NCBI RefSeq assembly: GCF_031583145.1
Contig: NZ_CP134050.1
Coordinates: 516,501 to 580,500, forward strand
Source of the DNA: Brevibacillus brevis
GTDB lineage: Bacteria > Bacillota > Bacilli > Brevibacillales > Brevibacillaceae
Length of the DNA: 64,000 nt
Direction of reading: 5' to 3'
This document shows positions 35,014-42,953 of this stretch, piece after piece (positions within the stretch are counted from its first letter, which is position 1; the number at the start of each line of letters is the position of its first letter). The notes under the pieces were generated by a model. The model saw only the letters and a program-made list of their open reading frames with translations, had not been told where the DNA came from and searched no databases. The translations under genes and the position numbers were made by a program.

Positions 35014-35244
35014 ATGCCTAAACAAAACAAGCAAGCAGGAATGAACACGGAATTCGCCAGCGAGACCAACGTGTCTCAGGTTCGCCGTCAGAACCAGCAA
35101 TCCGCTGCAAACTCTGCTGCACAACAAGCTGGTCAAACGACTGCAACTGAATTCGCTAGCGAGACCAACGTGTCTGAGGTTCGCCGTCAGAACCAACAAT
35201 CCGCTACGAAATCTGCTCAACAATCCGGCCAAGCTACCGAGTAG
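35014..35244 (+). CDS. Gamma-type small acid-soluble spore protein
   Basis: A 76-residue protein rich in Gln, Asn, Ser and Ala, made of two near-identical blocks: [20 protein letters not shown] and [20 protein letters not shown]. Gamma-type SASPs serve as an amino-acid reserve and are cut by the Gpr protease within the EFASET sequence at germination. The start ATG at 35014 follows GAGGAGGTGA by eight bases; an upstream GTG lies within the ribosome site. It is monocistronic with its own terminator and probably expressed in the forespore. Confidence 0.95.
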   Translation: MPKQNKQAGMNTEFASETNVSQVRRQNQQSAANSAAQQAGQTTATEFASETNVSEVRRQNQQSATKSAQQSGQATE

Positions 35245-35258
35245 TAGCCGCAGGCCAT

Positions 35259-35288
35259 ACAACCCTCGCCTTTTGCGGGGGTTGTTTT
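35259..35288 (+). terminator. Terminator of the gamma-SASP gene
   Basis: ACAACCCTCGC pairs with GCGGGGGTTGT with one G-U pair, followed by TTT. Confidence 0.85.
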
Positions 35289-35324
35289 CATTTCTTCTTG
35301 CCAACAATGGAGGGGAATGGTACG

Positions 35325-35369
35325 GTGACAGCAGAAATCGCAGGAACAGGAGCGAAAAGTACCCGATGA
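35325..35369 (+). CDS. Possible 14-codon leader frame coupled to acpS
   Basis: A GTG at 35325 follows GGAGGGG by nine bases and opens a frame of 14 codons (ends TKSTR-like, in fact GAKSTR). Its TGA overlaps the acpS ATG as ATGA. acpS itself has only an AGGAG 13 bases away, so translation of this short frame may deliver ribosomes to acpS. It is too short to claim a product. Confidence 0.35.
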   Translation: MTAEIAGTGAKSTR

Positions 35370-35752
35370 TTGTTGGAATAGGCATCGATATGATCGAAAT
35401 CAAGCGAATGGATACTCTTGTAAACAGGCAGCCGAAAGCCGTCGGCCGTTTTCTCACCGAGCGTGAACAGGAGCTGCTTCGGGGAAAGTCCGAGGCCAGA
35501 AGGGCGGAGTTCATTGCAGGCCGCTACGCCGCCAAAGAAGCGGGAGCCAAAGCGCTCGGCACCGGGATCGGGGAGAAGCTCAGCTTTCTCGACATGGAGA
35601 TCCTGCCGAGCAACAGCGGAAAGCCCGAGCTGACTTTCGCTTCCTCCGTATTCGACAGGCTGGGACTGGACCATCAGCGGATAAGAATTCACCTGAGCAT
35701 CTCGCATAGCCAATCCCATGCGATTGCACAAGTTGTAGTGGAAGAGCTCTAA
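35366..35752 (+). CDS. acpS: Holo-[acyl-carrier-protein] synthase
   Basis: AcpS moves phosphopantetheine from CoA onto a serine of acyl carrier protein, the first need of fatty acid synthesis. The 128-residue protein has the magnesium-binding start [15 protein letters not shown] (Asp8) and [15 protein letters not shown] with the conserved Glu, then [17 protein letters not shown]. The ATG at 35366 gives the family start MIVGIGID. The short upstream frame overlaps it as ATGA. Gene order acpS, ydcC, alr is as in B. subtilis. Confidence 0.95.
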   Translation: MIVGIGIDMIEIKRMDTLVNRQPKAVGRFLTEREQELLRGKSEARRAEFIAGRYAAKEAGAKALGTGIGEKLSFLDMEILPSNSGKPELTFASSVFDRLGLDHQRIRIHLSISHSQSHAIAQVVVEEL

Positions 35753-35998
35753 CTTGTCTGCATATTGGGACGAGGATGGACATACATTTATATCGCGTAG
35801 ATCAGGAGGGACTACCTGCTCTTATACAGGAAGGGTAAGTCTTCTGCCGATCCAGGCGATATCGAGTCCTCTTCCGGAAAAACAGGCTGATCATTGACAC
35901 GATGTGCGCTGCATGAGGCGAAAGACTGACAGATTTCCCAGGAAATAGACAGGGATGCCCTTCTTTGTCGAAAATGTTGACAAGGAGGAGTTCATTGA

Positions 35999-37036
35999 AT
36001 GAAACGGGCAGCATTACCACTGGCGTTATTGTTGGTCTTCACCCTGCTGCTCGGCGGCTGCTTTGGTCAAAAAACACCAGAAGACGTGGTGAGTGACTTG
36101 AGCGGTACGCTGGGCAAAATGACTGGCTACAAGTCTCAAGCAGTGCTGACGATGCAGACAGGCTCGACCCCCATGGAGTATGACGTCCAGGTATGGTACG
36201 AGAAGCCGACCAATTACCGCGTAGCGCTGACCTCGAAGCAGCGGGGCATTACCCAGATCATTTTGCGCAATAACGAAGGGGTTTTCGTTCTCACTCCGCA
36301 TTTGAACAAGAGCTTCCGCTTCCAGAGCGGTTGGCCGGAAAACAACGGGCCGCTTTACTTGTACGAGACGCTTGCCCGCAGCATTATCGATGATGCCGAA
36401 CGGCAAATGAAAATGGATGACAAGCAGTACGTGTTTGAAGTGAAAGCCAACTACAGCGGAAACCGTTCCTTGACCAAGCAAAAGATTTGGTTGACGGAAG
36501 ATTTCAAACCGACACACGCGGAAATCATGGATTCGAGCATGAATCCGTTGGTGAAGATCGATTTCTCGGAATTCGTGTTCAACCCGTCCTTCGACAAAGA
36601 CGCTTTTGACAAGGACCGCAATATGGCGACCAGCTCCTTGCCTTCGATTCCGACCATGGGGCAGGCAAACGGTCAGGGGGCGCAGCAGCCGTCCAGCCAG
36701 TTCGGCGTCATCGTGCCGTCGTATGTGCCGCAGGGCGTGCAGCAGGGAGATATCGAACCGGTTACGCGGGATGGCGTGCGTACCGTCGTCCTCAGCTACA
36801 AAGGAGCCTACAATTACAAGCTGTCGGAAGCGCGTCCGACGGCAACTTCCGTCTCCTACGAGCAAGGCATGCCAGTGAATCTCGGCTTTACGGTCGGAGT
36901 CCTGGCCCAAACGTCCGACAATCGCCGCATCCTGACTTGGGAGCTCGACGGCGTGGAGTTCATGCTCTCCGGCGACTTGCCGGAAGAGGAAATGGTCAAC
37001 GTCGCACAATCTACGTACGGTATCGGCGGCAAGTAA
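35999..37036 (+). CDS. ydcC: LolA-like lipoprotein (YdcC/GerS-type)
   Basis: The 345-residue lipoprotein has lipobox LGGC (about Cys21) and a LolA/LppX-type beta fold visible as the pattern LTMQTGSTPMEYDVQVWYEKPTNYR shortened over about 45-80, followed by a linker (about 215-240) and a C-terminal DUF4367-like part (SYEQGMPVNLGF, LTWELDGVEFMLSGDLPEEE). It is the positional homologue of B. subtilis ydcC, a sporulation-expressed gene next to acpS and alr. AAGGAGGAG precedes the ATG. It acts outside the membrane; its exact job is not known. The 246 bases before it hold no gene I can support. Confidence 0.85.
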   Translation: MKRAALPLALLLVFTLLLGGCFGQKTPEDVVSDLSGTLGKMTGYKSQAVLTMQTGSTPMEYDVQVWYEKPTNYRVALTSKQRGITQIILRNNEGVFVLTPHLNKSFRFQSGWPENNGPLYLYETLARSIIDDAERQMKMDDKQYVFEVKANYSGNRSLTKQKIWLTEDFKPTHAEIMDSSMNPLVKIDFSEFVFNPSFDKDAFDKDRNMATSSLPSIPTMGQANGQGAQQPSSQFGVIVPSYVPQGVQQGDIEPVTRDGVRTVVLSYKGAYNYKLSEARPTATSVSYEQGMPVNLGFTVGVLAQTSDNRRILTWELDGVEFMLSGDLPEEEMVNVAQSTYGIGGK

Positions 37037-37048
37037 ATGAAAACAGGG

Positions 37049-37079
37049 AGAGGGGACGGTGCAGGCCGTCCTCTTTTTG
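37049..37079 (+). terminator. Terminator of the ydcC-like gene
   Basis: GAGGGGACGG pairs with CCGTCCTC around a short loop, then TTTTTG. Confidence 0.82.
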
Positions 37080-37244
37080 TATGAGCGTCCATCCTTGTGA
37101 GAGCCCCCAAGAAAAACCTGTCTTGCGTGACAGCCAAAGACAGAAGCCGACCGGGCGGAACAGCCCCTTCCCATAAACGTTCACAACTTTCCCTCAAGCT
37201 TTCCACTTTTCTCAAACGGAAATCTAAAAAAGCTTGTGTACACT

Positions 37245-37273
37245 TTGACTTGTACCAAAGAGGTACATAACGC
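37245..37273 (+). promoter_or_regulatory. Promoter with an operator-like dyad between -35 and -10
   Basis: TTGACT (37245-37250) and TAACGC (37268-37273) are 17 bases apart. The spacer is almost filled by a perfect dyad, TGTACC-AAAGA-GGTACA (37251-37267). A dyad between the hexamers is the arrangement used by MerR-type regulators, though with a longer spacer there. Confidence 0.5.
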
Positions 37274-37303
37274 CAAAGCAAGTGATGAAAGGATGATGAG
37301 AAT

Positions 37304-38701
37304 ATGTTTAGCAAAGCGAAAATGGGAATGCTTTTGGGAACAATGGCTGCCGTGCTGAGTATCGGAAGTCTGGGAAGCGCTCTGGCGGCTGACACGACAC
37401 AAACACAAACACAAAATTTGAATAAACCTGCAGACGTTACCTTCAAGGCTGGCAAAATGGATCACCGCGGAGGCTTCGGAATTTCCTACAAGGAAAACAC
37501 CGAACTGCTGTCCCTTCTGAAACTGGACGCCGACCAGCTGGAAGAACAGCTGAAAGCGGGCAAAACGCTGGCGCAGGTAGCCGAGGCTCAAGGGGTAGAT
37601 GAAGACGACGTAATCGATCTGCTCGTCAAGCAGCAGGCAGACAAGCTGGCGGAAGCGGTGAAAGCAGGCAAGCTGACGCAGGAGCAGGCTGACAAGATGA
37701 GCGAGAATGCAGCCGACCGAGTCAAAGAGAAGGTGGAAAGCACACACCAAGGCAAAGACAAGGGCTTCGGTGGCGGCTTCGGTGCAGAGAAGAACGAGGA
37801 GCTGCTGTCCCTCCTGAAGCTGGATGCTGACGGCCTCAAGGAACAGCTGAAAGCGGGCAAAACATTGGCGCAAGTGGCAGAGGCTCAGGGCGTGGCCGAG
37901 GACGACGTGATCGATCTGCTGGTCAAGCAGCAGGCTGACAAACTGGCGGAAGCGGTGAAAGCAGGGAAATTGACGCAGGAACAAGCGGACAAGATGAGCG
38001 AAAACGCTGCGGACCGCGTCAAAAAGCAGGTGGAAAGCACGCATCAGGACAGAGGCTTCAGAGGCGGCTTTGACGTGGAAAAGAACGAAGAGCTGCTGTC
38101 TCTCCTGAAGCTGGATGCTGACGGCCTCAAGGAACAGCTGAAAGCGGGCAAGACGCTTGCGCAAGTGGCAGAGGCCCAAGGTGTGGACGAAGACGACCTG
38201 ATCGATCTGCTGGTCAAGCAGCAGGCTGACAAACTGGCGGAAGCGGTGAAGGCGGGCAAGCTCACGCAGGAGCAAGCGGACAAAATGAGCGAAAACGCAG
38301 CGGACCATGTGAAGGCGATGGTGGAGAGCAATCACCAAGAACGGGGCTTCGGCAAGGGAATGGGCTTCGGGTTCGGCAAGAGCCAAGAGCTTCTCACCCT
38401 CCTGAACCTCGATGAAGCCAAGCTGAAGGAGGAGCTGACCGCAGGCAAGTCGCTGGCGGAAATCGCAAAAGCGCAAGGCGTGTCGGAGGATGACGTGATC
38501 GCTCTCTTGGCGAAGCAGCAGGAAGAACGTCTGGCGGAAGCCGTGAAAGCGGGCAAGCTGACCCAAGAGGAAGCAGACAAACGCAGCGAGGAATTCCAGG
38601 CGATCGCGAAAAAAATGGTGGAAAGCACCTTTGAAAAAGTAGTGTTTCCAAGAGAAAAGCAAGCGGAAAAAGAATCCGCGAACGAAGCTGAAGCCGAATA
38701 A
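37304..38701 (+). CDS. Secreted protein with four tandem ~98-residue repeats
   Basis: I do not recognise a family for this 465-residue protein. A signal peptide ends near ALA-AD (about residue 28). Four repeats begin at residues 67, 166, 263 and 362. Each has the core ELLSLLKLDADGLKEQLKAG, then KTLAQVAEAQGV-DEDDVIDLLV and AEAVKAGKLTQEQADKMSEN, followed by a Gly/Phe-rich spacer (GFGGGFG and the like). Repeats 2 and 3 are nearly identical; repeat 4 is the most diverged. The helical, highly charged modules look like a wall-associated or binding protein. The tail is very acidic. GGATGATGAGAAT gives only a weak ribosome site. Confidence 0.82.
   Translation: MFSKAKMGMLLGTMAAVLSIGSLGSALAADTTQTQTQNLNKPADVTFKAGKMDHRGGFGISYKENTELLSLLKLDADQLEEQLKAGKTLAQVAEAQGVDEDDVIDLLVKQQADKLAEAVKAGKLTQEQADKMSENAADRVKEKVESTHQGKDKGFGGGFGAEKNEELLSLLKLDADGLKEQLKAGKTLAQVAEAQGVAEDDVIDLLVKQQADKLAEAVKAGKLTQEQADKMSENAADRVKKQVESTHQDRGFRGGFDVEKNEELLSLLKLDADGLKEQLKAGKTLAQVAEAQGVDEDDLIDLLVKQQADKLAEAVKAGKLTQEQADKMSENAADHVKAMVESNHQERGFGKGMGFGFGKSQELLTLLNLDEAKLKEELTAGKSLAEIAKAQGVSEDDVIALLAKQQEERLAEAVKAGKLTQEEADKRSEEFQAIAKKMVESTFEKVVFPREKQAEKESANEAEAE
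37502..38632 (+). repeat. Four in-frame coding repeats of about 291-297 bp
   Basis: Units start at 37502, 37799, 38090 and 38387. The two middle units share long identical stretches at the DNA level, which points to recent duplication or gene conversion inside the gene. Confidence 0.85.
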
Positions 38702-38717
38702 GGCTGAAGCGGCAGAA

Positions 38718-38762
38718 GGGTGTCCCCCGAGCAGGATTACTGCGAAGGGGGCGCCCTTTTTT
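38718..38762 (+). terminator. Terminator of the repeat-protein gene
   Basis: GGGTGTCCCCC pairs imperfectly with GGGGGCGCCC, followed by six T that run straight into the dispersed repeat at 38761. Confidence 0.75.
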
Positions 38763-38845
38763 GTACAGATAGGAATGGATAAAATTCCTATCCAGTGTAA
38801 GAGCAGCAGCTGTTCTGCCAAAAACTCCGATTGCATGAAGCCGCT
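38761..38845 (+). repeat. Dispersed structured repeat, copy A
   Basis: TTGTACA is followed by a perfect 9-bp hairpin, GATAGGAAT (38768-38776) with ATTCCTATC (38784-38792), loop of seven, then CCAGTGTAAG, a small GCAG/CTGC hairpin and GCATGAAGCC. Related copies lie at 42466 and 53896, with a divergent one at 6652. It sits between the terminator of one gene and the start of ade. Confidence 0.75.
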
Positions 38846-38908
38846 TTTTATACTAATGTAGGTACTAAAAATTTTTGAGAGAAAAACGAAGGAAGAGGTG
38901 CAGCAGCT

Positions 38909-40687
38909 GTGACCGTCTCCAAAGAAGCCTTGCGAAAACGTATTGCCGTAGCGGCCGGCAGAGAAAAAGCCGATGTTGTCATCAAGAACGGTACCATCAT
39001 CGATGTATTCAACGGGGAGCTTCTGAAAGCCGATGTCGCGATTGTCGATGGCGTCTTCGCGGGGATCGGGCCATACGAAGGACGCCACACCATCGATGCC
39101 GTGGGCAAGTACATTTCCCCGGCCTTCATCGATGGCCACGTGCACATCGAATCTTCCATGGTCGTCCCTTCCGAATTCGCCCGGGTGCTGTTGCCGCACG
39201 GGGTAACGACTGCCATTACCGATCCGCATGAAATCGCCAATGTCATGGGCGCGCGCGGCATCTCATTCATGCTCGAGGAATCAGAGGGCCTCCCCTTCGA
39301 CGTGTACGTCATGCTGCCGTCATGCGTTCCCGCGACCTCCTTCGAACACGCGGGGGCAATTCTCAGGCAGGCGGACCTGGAGCCGTTCCTTTCCCATCCT
39401 CGTGTGCTGGGACTGGCGGAAGTGATGGACTATCCCGCTGTCATGAACGCTGAAGAAGATATGCTGGACAAGCTGACCGCGACTCTGGCGCAAAGCAAGC
39501 AGATCGACGGGCATGCTGCGGGACTGGATGCCCGGGCCATCAACGTGTACCGGACCGCGCAAATCAGAACGGATCACGAGTGCGTGAATGAGCAGGAAGC
39601 AAAGGAGCGGCTGCAGAGGGGGATGTATCTGATGATCCGCCAGGGCACGGCTGCCAAGGATCTGGAGGCGCTGCTCCCGGTTGTAAATGAACGAAATGCG
39701 CGTCGCTGCCTGTTCGTCACAGACGACAAACATCTGGACGAGCTAATGCGGGAGGGCAGCATCGACCATCACGTCCGCATGGCGATTCGGCGGGGCATCC
39801 CGGCTGTCACGGCCATTCAAATGGCGTCGCTCAACGCGGCCGAATGCTTCCGCCTTCAGGACAAAGGCGCGATCGCTCCGGGGTACGCCGCCGATTTCCT
39901 GCTGCTGGATGACCTCGAGAAAGTCGCTATTCATCAGGTATACAAAAACGGCAAGCTGGTGGCGGAAAAAGGAAACGTCGCAGAGGGCGTGTTTCCGGAA
40001 AGGTCCCCGGAAGTATCGCAAATCGGCGAGTCCCTGGCCGACAGTGTCAGGATCGATCCTTTGACACCCGAGCAAATCGCCATTCCCGTAGCGAGCGGCA
40101 AGGCGCATGTCATCGGAATCGTACCGAACAAGATCGTCACGGAGCATCTCGTCGAAGAAGTGCCGACACAGCAAGGCCTCTTTGTGCCTTCGGTTGGACG
40201 CGATCTGCTGAAAATCGCAGTAATCGAGCGGCATCACCGGACCGGACAGATCGGGCTGGGGATCGTCAAAGGACTCGGCCTGCAAAAAGGAGCAATCGCA
40301 TCCACGGTAGCGCACGACTCCCACAACCTCATCGTCGCAGGTACCAACGACGCGGACATGCTGGCTGCGATAGAGGCACTCCGGCAGATGCAAGGGGGGC
40401 TCGTAGTGGTAGATGGAGGAAACGTGCTTGCGTCTCTCACGCTGCCGATCGCGGGGCTGATTTCCAATCAGAAGGCGGAGGACGTCTGTCATGGCCTGGA
40501 CGAACTGGAGAAAGGACTGCGCCAGATCGGGGCGCCGACGTCGTTCCAGCCCTTTTTGACGCTCTCCTTCCTGGCGCTTCCCGTCATTCCGGCGCTCAAG
40601 CTGACGGATCAGGGGCTGTTCGACGTCAGCCGTTTTCAGCACATAAATGTGGAAAGTGACGCCGGCAAACCGCATTCCTTGAATTGA
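38909..40687 (+). CDS. ade: Adenine deaminase
   Basis: Ade converts adenine to hypoxanthine and ammonia in purine salvage. The 592-residue protein is of the amidohydrolase type: metal-binding DGHVHIESSMV (about 75-85), TAITDPHEIANV, GHAAGLDARAIN, and the C-terminal half with VAHDSHNLIVAGTN and the GGLVVV-DGGNVLASLTLPIAGL region. The length fits the bacterial family. The start is GTG after GAAGAGGTG. It lies alone between the repeat-protein gene and a small membrane-protein gene, inserted into the otherwise conserved ydcC-alr neighbourhood. Confidence 0.95.
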   Translation: MTVSKEALRKRIAVAAGREKADVVIKNGTIIDVFNGELLKADVAIVDGVFAGIGPYEGRHTIDAVGKYISPAFIDGHVHIESSMVVPSEFARVLLPHGVTTAITDPHEIANVMGARGISFMLEESEGLPFDVYVMLPSCVPATSFEHAGAILRQADLEPFLSHPRVLGLAEVMDYPAVMNAEEDMLDKLTATLAQSKQIDGHAAGLDARAINVYRTAQIRTDHECVNEQEAKERLQRGMYLMIRQGTAAKDLEALLPVVNERNARRCLFVTDDKHLDELMREGSIDHHVRMAIRRGIPAVTAIQMASLNAAECFRLQDKGAIAPGYAADFLLLDDLEKVAIHQVYKNGKLVAEKGNVAEGVFPERSPEVSQIGESLADSVRIDPLTPEQIAIPVASGKAHVIGIVPNKIVTEHLVEEVPTQQGLFVPSVGRDLLKIAVIERHHRTGQIGLGIVKGLGLQKGAIASTVAHDSHNLIVAGTNDADMLAAIEALRQMQGGLVVVDGGNVLASLTLPIAGLISNQKAEDVCHGLDELEKGLRQIGAPTSFQPFLTLSFLALPVIPALKLTDQGLFDVSRFQHINVESDAGKPHSLN

Positions 40688-40713
40688 CATGCGGCGGCCA
40701 AACGCGATACATT
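40684..40713 (+). promoter_or_regulatory. SigA-type promoter before the PH-like gene and alr
   Basis: TTGACA (40684-40689) overlaps the ade stop codon; TACATT (40708-40713) follows after 18 bases. Confidence 0.65.
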
Positions 40714-40751
40714 CAGAGTAACTTCTATCGTAATGAGGTGGCATGCTTTTC

Positions 40752-41192
40752 ATGAAAAAACCTTCTACGGATGTAGTGTACCAGGAAGAATCCTCGTACA
40801 AGGACATGCTCCTGCGCAAAAGCGTAAAAATGCGCGTGATGGAGACGGTGGCCTTTGTGCTGGGCATGCTGATTCTCGCCCAGATTCTTCCCAGTAACAA
40901 CACGGCTTTCAAAGTGCTCGCCTTTGCGATTGCGATTGCGGTCGTCGGTCTGGCACCCCTGCTCTACAAATCGATGCTTCGTCCCATGTACAAGCTGACG
41001 AAGACTCACTTGGTCATCAGGATGTCGGGCAAGGAGACCAGCTATCCACTGTCCGAAGTGGAACAGATCTATGAAGGCCGCCATCTCTATCGGGTGGGCG
41101 GGAAGCGGGAGTCGCTGATGGTTTCCCGTGAATTTCTCAAACACTTGAACGAGCGTTTGTTTTACTATAATAAAGCGAACAAGAGGAGATAA
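40752..41192 (+). CDS. Small membrane protein with PH-like C-terminal domain
   Basis: A 146-residue protein with a charged N-terminus, two transmembrane helices (about 30-75) and a cytoplasmic tail with the pattern of bacterial PH-like domains (YKLTKTHLVIRMSGKETSYP, then VGGKRESLMVS). I start at ATG 40752, which is 10 bases after GAGGTGG; an ATG at 40743 is too near that site. It ends three bases before alr, so the two share a transcript. Function is unknown. Confidence 0.72.
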   Translation: MKKPSTDVVYQEESSYKDMLLRKSVKMRVMETVAFVLGMLILAQILPSNNTAFKVLAFAIAIAVVGLAPLLYKSMLRPMYKLTKTHLVIRMSGKETSYPLSEVEQIYEGRHLYRVGGKRESLMVSREFLKHLNERLFYYNKANKRR

Positions 41193-41194
41193 GC

Positions 41195-42397
41195 ATGAAA
41201 CCGTTTTGTCGTGACACTTGGGTCGAAGTGAATCTGGATGCCATTGCGTCCAATGTAGAAACATTTCGGCGTCATCTGCCGGAGGGTATCGGCATCATGG
41301 CGGTAGTAAAAGCCGACGGATACGGCCATGGCGCTGTCCGGGTGGGACAACAGGCACTGGAGAGCGGGGCGAGCTCGCTGGCTGTGGCCATGCTGGATGA
41401 GGCGATCGTCCTGAGGGAGGCTGGCATCGCAGCGCCGATTCTGGTGCTCGGGTACACGCCTGCCGAATCGGTCGAACCCGCTGCCCGCTTGCAGATCGAG
41501 CTTACCGCTTACAGTGCCGAATGGATCGAACATGCAAATCGTGTGCTTGAGCAGGCAGGACTTCCAACGGTCGGCGTCCATATCAAGACCGATACGGGAA
41601 TGGGCCGCCTGGGAGTGCGTACGGCTGAAGAGCTGCTGCGTGTCGTAAATGCCCTCGAGGAAAGCGACAGACTAGACTGGACCGGGATTTTTACCCACTT
41701 TGCATGCGCCGATGAACCGGACACCACCCATGTGCGACGACAACACGAAACGTTTCAGCGCTTACTGCAATCGCTCCGCTCGCAAGGAATAACACTGCCG
41801 AAGGTACACTGCTGCAATACGGCCGCTGCCATTGCTTTTCCTGAATGGGGGTATGATACGATCCGTTTAGGCATAGGTTTATACGGATTATATCCTTCAC
41901 CGTACATGAAAGAGCGTGCAGATGTACCGCTCGTTCCCGCCTTGTCCTTGAAGACGCGGATCGCCCACGTGAAGACGGCAAGCGAGCCCTTCACAGTCAG
42001 CTATGGGGCGACGTATACCGCTCAGCCTGGAGAGACGATCGCGACGCTGCCGATCGGATATGCAGATGGATATTCTCGCCTGTTGTCCAATCGGGGGGAA
42101 GTTTTGTACAATGGAGCGCGTGCCTCTATCGTTGGCAGGGTTTGCATGGACCAGATCATGGTGAGGATCGACCGCGGGACAGCACAGGTCGACGACGAGG
42201 TCGTTTTGTACGGCAAGCAAGGAGAGGACGAAATTTCGCTGGATGAGGTGGCCGCCCTGATCGGCACGATCAACTACGAAGTGCCTTGCATGCTGAATTA
42301 CCGAATCCCTCGCGTCTACTATCGCAGCGGAAAAGAGGCCGGAGTGTTTCATCCGATCGCGGCGAAACACGCTGACAAGGAAAGTGTAAATAACTAG
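41195..42397 (+). CDS. alr: Alanine racemase
   Basis: Alr interconverts L- and D-alanine with pyridoxal phosphate and so supplies D-alanine for peptidoglycan. The 400-residue protein has the PLP lysine in AVVKADGYGHG (about 40-50), the phosphate-binding region IRLGIGLYGLYPS and the catalytic tyrosine in SYGATYTA (about 270). VCMDQIMV near 320 is also conserved. AGAGGAG precedes the ATG. It lies as in B. subtilis between ydcC-like and ndoAI genes. Confidence 0.97.
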   Translation: MKPFCRDTWVEVNLDAIASNVETFRRHLPEGIGIMAVVKADGYGHGAVRVGQQALESGASSLAVAMLDEAIVLREAGIAAPILVLGYTPAESVEPAARLQIELTAYSAEWIEHANRVLEQAGLPTVGVHIKTDTGMGRLGVRTAEELLRVVNALEESDRLDWTGIFTHFACADEPDTTHVRRQHETFQRLLQSLRSQGITLPKVHCCNTAAAIAFPEWGYDTIRLGIGLYGLYPSPYMKERADVPLVPALSLKTRIAHVKTASEPFTVSYGATYTAQPGETIATLPIGYADGYSRLLSNRGEVLYNGARASIVGRVCMDQIMVRIDRGTAQVDDEVVLYGKQGEDEISLDEVAALIGTINYEVPCMLNYRIPRVYYRSGKEAGVFHPIAAKHADKESVNN

Positions 42398-42465
42398 CAA
42401 ACAAAATGCGGCAGGAATTTCGCTTTGCAGCACGAATACTAGTTAAGCGCAAAAAGCGGGTATTC

Positions 42466-42535
42466 TTGTACAGATAGGAATTCCTATCCGGTACAAGGAA
42501 TGAAGGCTTCGCCATGAAGCTTGACGCAGCCAAGT
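42466..42535 (+). repeat. Dispersed structured repeat, copy B (loop-less)
   Basis: TTGTACA is followed by GATAGGAATTCCTATC (42473-42488), a perfect palindrome in which the loop of copies A and C is missing, then CGGTACAAG. The outer TTGTAC/GTACAA also pair, giving a long perfect stem. A GGC-TTC-GCC hairpin and CATGAAG follow, as in the other copies. Confidence 0.72.
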
Positions 42536-42569
42536 TTTCGGACCTGCAGCGCACAGGATAGGTATATTT

Positions 42570-42598
42570 TTGCAATGGTTTCGACATAATGGTATTGT
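42570..42598 (+). promoter_or_regulatory. SigA-type promoter of the ndoAI-ndoA pair
   Basis: TTGCAA (42570-42575) and TATTGT (42593-42598) are 17 bases apart, about 75 bases before the TTG start of ndoAI. Confidence 0.5.
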
Positions 42599-42671
42599 TC
42601 ATACTGACGAGAAGACAGGAGAACATGCTTAGCGGATGAAAGTTACGGTCATGGTTGGAGGTGGATTTGTC

Positions 42672-42950
42672 TTGTCGAAGTCAAACACGAAACGCATCAT
42701 GATCAGTTTGCCACAACACTTGCTTCAAGAAGTGGATGGCGTGATTCAGAAGGAAAAATCCAATCGCAGCGAGTTCATTCGTCAGGCGATGCATCTGTAT
42801 TTGAAGGAGCGCAAGAAGCGCACCATCCGTGAGACGATGCAAAAGGGATACATGGAGATGGCGAAAATCAATCTGAAAATGGCATCGGAGGCTTTTGGCG
42901 CTGAAGAAGAGGCTGACCATACTCTTGTCCGCTTAGTTAGCGGGGTGTGA
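42672..42950 (+). CDS. ndoAI: EndoAI antitoxin (MazE-type, ribbon-helix-helix)
   Basis: EndoAI binds and blocks the EndoA ribonuclease and represses their operon. The 92-residue protein starts at TTG 42672, eight bases after GGAGGTGG; this gives the LSKSNTKRIMISLPQHLL start seen in homologues. The ribbon-helix-helix part is at about 10-50 (SLPQHLLQEVDGVI, SNRSEFIRQAM). The C-terminal toxin-binding part has the conserved KGYMEMAKINLKMASEAF and ends RLVSGV. ndoA follows after three bases. Confidence 0.95.
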   Translation: MSKSNTKRIMISLPQHLLQEVDGVIQKEKSNRSEFIRQAMHLYLKERKKRTIRETMQKGYMEMAKINLKMASEAFGAEEEADHTLVRLVSGV

Positions 42951-42953
42951 CCA

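Noticed and set aside
34897-35514. Minus-strand frame across the spore-protein and acpS genes
   Set aside because: It runs antisense to two well-supported genes and its repeats only mirror the SASP repeats.
35753-35998. Possible small gene between acpS and the ydcC-like gene
   Set aside because: A 20-codon frame (start MDIHLYRVDQEG) ends early and a frameshift would be needed to extend it. It might be a remnant, but nothing supports a product.
37502-38632. CRISPR-like or minisatellite array
   Set aside because: The repeats are about 295 bp, in frame and coding; there are no short direct repeats with unique spacers anywhere in the window.
38761-38845. Purine or other riboswitch before adenine deaminase
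   Set aside because: The structured block before ade also occurs before unrelated genes at 42.5 and 53.9 kb and lacks the purine aptamer core, so it is better seen as a repeat.
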